A stretch of DNA of 44,653 nucleotides. It comes from Alphaproteobacteria bacterium (lineage in GTDB: Bacteria > Pseudomonadota > Alphaproteobacteria > DSM-16000 > Inquilinaceae). Position numbers and translations under genes: made by a program. The notes under the pieces were generated by a model that saw nothing but the letters and a program-made list of their open reading frames with translations, had not been told where the DNA came from and ran no database searches. The stretch is from positions 1 to 44,653 of the forward strand of contig JANQSN010000001.1 of assembly GCA_028284045.1 (NCBI GenBank). Reading direction: 5' to 3'. How positions within the stretch are numbered: the first letter of the stretch is position 1; every line of letters starts with the position of its first letter. Of the stretch, positions 41,344 through 44,653 are shown in pieces.

Positions 41344-42522
41344 GTGAGCGACCAGAGCCGACCGGTCGGCGAAGACGACCCGTACGCCGACATCCGCGCG
41401 GCCGTGGCCCGCCTGTGCCGCGACTTCCCCGACGCCTATTGGGCGGAGCTGGACCGGGAGCGCGCCTATCCCGCCGCCTTCGTCGACGCGCTGACGCAAG
41501 CCGGCTGGCTCGCCGCCCTGATCCCGGAGGACTATGGCGGCGCCGGCCTGCCCCTGTCGGCCGCCGCGGCGATCCTGGAGACGATCCACGCCGCCGGCGG
41601 CAATGCGGCCGCCTGCCACGCCCAGATGTACACCATGGGCACGCTGCTGCGGCACGGGTCCGACGCCCAGAAGCAGCGCGTCCTGCCGGCGATCGCCGAG
41701 GGCCGCCTGCGCCTGCAGGCCTTCGGCGTGACCGAACCGACCAGCGGCACCGACACCAGCGCGCTGAAGACCACCGCGCGGCGCGACGGCGATGTGTGGC
41801 GAGTCTCGGGCCAGAAGATCTGGACCTCGCGGGCGGAGCATTCCGACCTGATGCTGCTGCTCGCCCGCACCACCCCGCGCGAGCAGTCCGCCCGCCGCAC
41901 CGACGGGCTGTCGGTTTTCCTGGTCGACATGCGCGCAGCCGCGCAAGCCGGCATGACCATCCGGCCGATCCGCACCCTGATGAACCATGCGACGACGGAG
42001 GTGTTCTTCGACGACGTGCCGGTGCCGGCCGACGCGCTGGTGGGCGAGGAGGGCCTTGGCTTCCGCTACATCCTGTCCGGCATGAATGCCGAGCGCATCC
42101 TGATCGCCGCGGAATGCATCGGCGATGCCCGCTGGTTCATCGACCGGGCGAGCGCCTATGCCCGCGAGCGCGTCGTCTTCGACCGGCCGATCGGCCGCAA
42201 CCAGGGCATCCAGTTCCCGATCGCCCGAGCCTATGCCGGCATGCGCGCCGCGGCCCTCATGGTGCGCGAGGCGGCCGCGCTCTACGACGCCGGCCGGCCC
42301 TGCGGGGCGGAGGCCAATATGGCGAAGATGCTGGCCGCCGATGCCGCCTGGGCCGCCGCGGACATGTGCGTGCAGACCCATGGCGGCTTCGGCTTTGCCG
42401 AGGAGTTCCACATCGAGCGCAAGTTCCGCGAGACCCGGCTCTACCAGGTGGCCCCGATCTCCACCAACCTGATCCTGTCCTATCTCGCGGAACACGTGCT
42501 GGACCTGCCGCGGTCCTATTGA
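41344..42522 (+). CDS. Acyl-CoA dehydrogenase-family flavoenzyme
   Basis: A 392-residue acyl-CoA dehydrogenase with all three domains: the N-terminal helical domain, the beta domain (AFGVTEPTSGTDTSA, KIWTSRAEHSDL) and the C-terminal helical domain (FDRPIGRNQGIQFPIA, THGGFGFAEEFHIERKFRE). The usual catalytic segment (LFEIYEGT type) is RLYQVAPIS here, so the Glu position of short/medium-chain enzymes is Pro371. The base must lie elsewhere or the reaction differs. The start is GTG at 41344, with AAGGA about 9 bases upstream. It lies 23 bases after chrA. It is convergent with the nuclease gene. Confidence 0.92.
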   Translation: MSDQSRPVGEDDPYADIRAAVARLCRDFPDAYWAELDRERAYPAAFVDALTQAGWLAALIPEDYGGAGLPLSAAAAILETIHAAGGNAAACHAQMYTMGTLLRHGSDAQKQRVLPAIAEGRLRLQAFGVTEPTSGTDTSALKTTARRDGDVWRVSGQKIWTSRAEHSDLMLLLARTTPREQSARRTDGLSVFLVDMRAAAQAGMTIRPIRTLMNHATTEVFFDDVPVPADALVGEEGLGFRYILSGMNAERILIAAECIGDARWFIDRASAYARERVVFDRPIGRNQGIQFPIARAYAGMRAAALMVREAAALYDAGRPCGAEANMAKMLAADAAWAAADMCVQTHGGFGFAEEFHIERKFRETRLYQVAPISTNLILSYLAEHVLDLPRSY

Positions 42523-42564
42523 AACCCCGGTGGGGCCTGGGCCTGGGCCGGGGCCGGGCCGCCG

Positions 42565-43857
42565 TCAATCCTCCGCCGTGGCGTCGATATCCAGGCGGTC
42601 GTCGCGCGCCGGCTGGTCGTAGTCGAGATCCCGGTACGCGAACACGATCGGCTTGCCTTCCCGCGTCGCCTGCTCCTTCGTATACGGCACACGATCGATC
42701 TGTTCGTTCCGATCGTTCAGAAGTTGAATAAACGCAGACCGGCTGTTGACGAGCCGCACCGACTCCAGCGGCTGGATGCGCACCGCCTCCCCCGGTCCGA
42801 TCGATCCGGTCAGCCGCTCGACGCGCCGTTTGTCGTCGACCAGCGTCCAGCCGTCGATCGACACCGTCTCGCCGGTCAGGTTGGCGATGGAAACCCATTC
42901 GCCTTCGCGCTCATTGCCGGCGGGGTTGACCATGGCGGCGGCGATGAAGACGTCCACCGCGTCGTCGGCGAAGGTGATCTCGCGCGGTGCGGCGTTGTCG
43001 CGGACGATGTCGGCGGATCCGTTGACTTCGCGACGTTCGGGGAAGTCCGTGACGTTGTTGTCGGCGCGGACCTCCGCACGGTCGACGTAGAACAGCGGGT
43101 TGCGGCCGGGCAGCACCTCCGGGAACTCGAGCCCGGTCAAGCGTTCGATTTCGCCGACCGCGACCTGATAGATCTGGTGGTCGAAGATGCGGCGGCCGCT
43201 CTTGTCGCGGAGCGCCTTCTCGTCCTGCGGCATCAGGAAGGCGCGCACCTCCAGCATGTCCGATTGGTTCATGAAGAAGATGATCTTGAAGAAGGCCGAC
43301 GGCACGAAGGCCGGCTCCCGCTCGTCGGGCCGGATGGTGCGCATGAACTCGCCGAACACCGGGCCGGAGAACACGCTGAACCGGTTGCCCTTGTCGAGGT
43401 CGAGATTGAACACCCACTCCTCAAGCGCCAGCCACTCGTCCTGGTTCAGATTGGCGTGCTGCAGGGCGGCGTTGGAGAAGTAGAAGGTCTCGTCCGACGC
43501 CCGCTTGGCCGCCTGCGCCGAGGGGCCCCACGCGGCGGTGGCGCGCCGCGCCAGGTGCCCGCGGTCCCACGGATTGCGGTGGTAGTAGGCGTTGTCGAGC
43601 TGGTTCTCGCGGCCGATCCGGGTGTCGATGCGCCAGCGGTCGGTGCGCGCCACCTGCTTGTGCAAGTCCTGGTCGACGTTGAGCGCGGCGAACAGCGGCG
43701 TTCGGAAGCCGCGGTGCATGGCCACCGTGTAGTGGACGTAGTCGGCGAAGACCCCGTCGCGCAGCTCGGGCCGGTGCAGCACCTCGCCGAAGATCGTCGG
43801 CGAGAAGGTCGGCAGCGGCACCGTCTCGGTCAGAAAGTTGGGATCGTAGCCGGTCAT
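42565..43857 (-). CDS. DNA/RNA non-specific endonuclease (NUC1) with lamin-tail-like domain
   Basis: A 430-residue protein. The N-terminal two thirds is a His-Me finger NUC1 nuclease: DRGH with catalytic H101 and flanking LARRATAAW, then FYFSNAALQHANLNQDEW with the Mg-binding Asn residues (129, 136, 138). The C-terminal part (about 320-410) resembles a lamin-tail (LTD) beta-sandwich (GEWVSIANLTGETVSIDGW). No signal peptide is visible, unlike secreted Serratia-type nucleases, so a cytosolic or specially exported role is open. AGGAGG 8 bases before the ATG at 43857 fixes the start; an ATG 27 bases further out has none. A TAGGGT element lies at 43901-43906 on the minus strand. Confidence 0.88.
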   Translation of the reverse strand: MTGYDPNFLTETVPLPTFSPTIFGEVLHRPELRDGVFADYVHYTVAMHRGFRTPLFAALNVDQDLHKQVARTDRWRIDTRIGRENQLDNAYYHRNPWDRGHLARRATAAWGPSAQAAKRASDETFYFSNAALQHANLNQDEWLALEEWVFNLDLDKGNRFSVFSGPVFGEFMRTIRPDEREPAFVPSAFFKIIFFMNQSDMLEVRAFLMPQDEKALRDKSGRRIFDHQIYQVAVGEIERLTGLEFPEVLPGRNPLFYVDRAEVRADNNVTDFPERREVNGSADIVRDNAAPREITFADDAVDVFIAAAMVNPAGNEREGEWVSIANLTGETVSIDGWTLVDDKRRVERLTGSIGPGEAVRIQPLESVRLVNSRSAFIQLLNDRNEQIDRVPYTKEQATREGKPIVFAYRDLDYDQPARDDRLDIDATAED

Positions 43858-44110
43858 CGGGGCAGCCTCCTCTTGGTTTGCCATCTAAATCAAAAGCATG
43901 ACCCTATCACGCGCTTGTTGCACCTTTATGTCGCGGAACCGTTTTTACGGAATACAATCGCAGGGGAGCGCCTTGGCGTGGCCGTCGGGTGCCGGGCGCG
44001 CAACCGCTTGCCTCCAGGGGGCCACCATGGCATAGGCCAGGGGACTGCGGCTTCCCCCCGCCCGCCTGCCGAGCGCCCGCGACCCCGGTGTCAAGCCTTT
44101 AGGAGCCGAC

Positions 44111-44353
44111 ATGACCCCGTCGATCGAGGAGCTGTACGCGAAGGCGCAGGAGTACCTGGAAAAGCACCAGGACCAGGAGCTTTACGACTACCTGCTGACG
44201 CTCGCGGACCGGCTGGAGCAGTACGACCTGCTGAAGCACCATTTCGGCTATTTCGTCATGCACGCCCAGGCGGTGGCCCCGTACGACGTGCGGCCCCGGC
44301 ATTTCCAGGATGCGCTGGAACGCGCCCGCAAGGTGCTGAACGAGGCACCCTGA
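44111..44353 (+). CDS. Hypothetical small helical protein, 80 residues
   Basis: An 80-residue protein with no recognised domain. It is acidic in the first half and predicted helical throughout (IEELYAKAQEYLEKHQDQEL, then YDLLKHHFGYFVMHAQ), without cysteines, signal peptide or membrane segment. TAGGAGCCGAC just before the ATG is a good ribosome-binding site, which supports it as a real gene. It stands alone between the nuclease and the UgpB-like gene. The preceding gap (43858-44110, 253 bases) holds the nuclease promoter region with an AT-rich patch near 43888-43960 and nothing else recognised. Confidence 0.7.
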   Translation: MTPSIEELYAKAQEYLEKHQDQELYDYLLTLADRLEQYDLLKHHFGYFVMHAQAVAPYDVRPRHFQDALERARKVLNEAP

Positions 44354-44412
44354 CGCACCCGGCGCCGGCCTGAGGGCGCCCAGCCGAGGGCCCGCCGCCG
44401 GCGCGCCGGACA

Positions 44413-44469
44413 CCGTCACGCAAGCTTCATACAACCGTCACGCAAGAGTCGACGGGCGCGGGCTATCAG
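44413..44469 (+). promoter_or_regulatory. Pho box upstream of the UgpB-like gene
   Basis: Two identical CCGTCAC half-sites (44413-44419 and 44435-44441), each followed by GCAA, lie 22 bases apart. A third half-site, GCTTCAT, falls exactly between them (44424-44430) and is followed by ACAA. A weaker GAGTCGA continues the 11-base register at 44446. TATCAG at 44464-44469 could be the -10. This matches tandem PhoB-binding sites and suits a glycerol-3-phosphate uptake operon. Confidence 0.6.
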
Positions 44470-44546
44470 CCGGACGCACGGGTCGTGCGCGTGCGCCGCC
44501 ACGGACCATGAGCGACCATCCATCATTTGAAGGAGCGCCGAGCGCC

Positions 44547-44653
44547 ATGACCATCCGATCGCTGCTGACGGCCGCAACCGCGCTGACCGCCACCGCCGCC
44601 CTCGCCGCCCCCGCCGCGGCCCAGGTCGAGATCGAGTTCTGGCACGCCATGGG
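44547..44653 (+). CDS. ugpB: UgpB-like sn-glycerol-3-phosphate-binding protein, N-terminus only
   Basis: Only the first 35 codons are inside the window; the gene runs off the right edge. The visible part is a signal peptide (MTIRSLLTAATALTATAAL, cleavage after AAA near residue 25) followed by VEIEFWHAMG, the typical mature start of UgpB and related sugar-phosphate-binding proteins. AAGGAG 12 bases upstream is the ribosome-binding site. With the Pho box 100 bases upstream, it is probably the first gene of a phosphate-regulated ugp operon. Other carbohydrate-binding proteins of the same family are possible. Confidence 0.7.
   Translation, partial: MTIRSLLTAATALTATAALAAPAAAQVEIEFWHAM

Noticed and set aside
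40103..42522. chrA and the acyl-CoA dehydrogenase as a functional pair
   Set aside because: They are only 23 bases apart and may share a transcript, but no biochemical link is visible.

Overview
The window is a very GC-rich (about 70%), densely coded bacterial chromosome segment. The gene types suggest a free-living alphaproteobacterium of the Rhodospirillales kind: PutA without a DNA-binding domain, a CZB-type chemoreceptor, the Otn/Ltn threonate pathway, Mla-type transport, a SufR-like regulator and Ugp. That assignment is inference from gene content and composition. I found no rRNA, tRNA, transposase, integrase, phage gene or CRISPR array.

Layout. (1) 1-6867, minus strand: one operon in transcription order RsbW-like kinase, STAS protein, MlaE-like permease, divergent MlaF-like ATPase, MCE (MlaD-like) protein, auxiliary lipoprotein and a two-receiver hybrid histidine kinase. 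A partner-switching pair therefore leads an MCE lipid-transport cassette. (2) 7026-13915, plus strand: an unknown 101-aa protein, putA, then otnI-otnK-otnC for four-carbon acid sugars. (3) 14202-18132: a Cache/HAMP/CZB chemoreceptor convergent with an ABC exporter. (4) 18384-25239, minus strand: a compact cluster in transcription order AspH-type 2-oxoglutarate hydroxylase, alpha/beta hydrolase, BioD-like P-loop protein, atypical ABC exporter, histidine kinase and OmpR-family regulator. Five 11-bp-spaced half-sites lie in front of it, and two strong hairpins lie between kinase and regulator. (5) 25486-31936: EamA exporter; LysR regulator divergent from an MFS transporter; SufR-like Fe-S regulator divergent from a second MFS transporter plus an exported agmatine-deiminase-like enzyme. 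(6) 31933-39994: tartrate/malate-type dehydrogenase, an uncharacterised HExxH metalloprotein, a secreted alkaline phosphatase behind a Pho box, a membrane-anchored Sel1-repeat protein, and ltnD, which supplies the first step for the distant otn operon. (7) 40103-44653: chrA, an acyl-CoA dehydrogenase lacking the usual Glu, a NUC1 endonuclease with a lamin-tail-like domain, a small unknown protein, and the start of a UgpB-like binding protein behind a second Pho box.

The two best candidates for undescribed biology are the RsbW/STAS-led MCE operon with its divergent ATPase, and the hydroxylase/hydrolase/P-loop/ABC/two-component cluster with its tandem operator array. All functions are read from motifs and context; no database search was possible.
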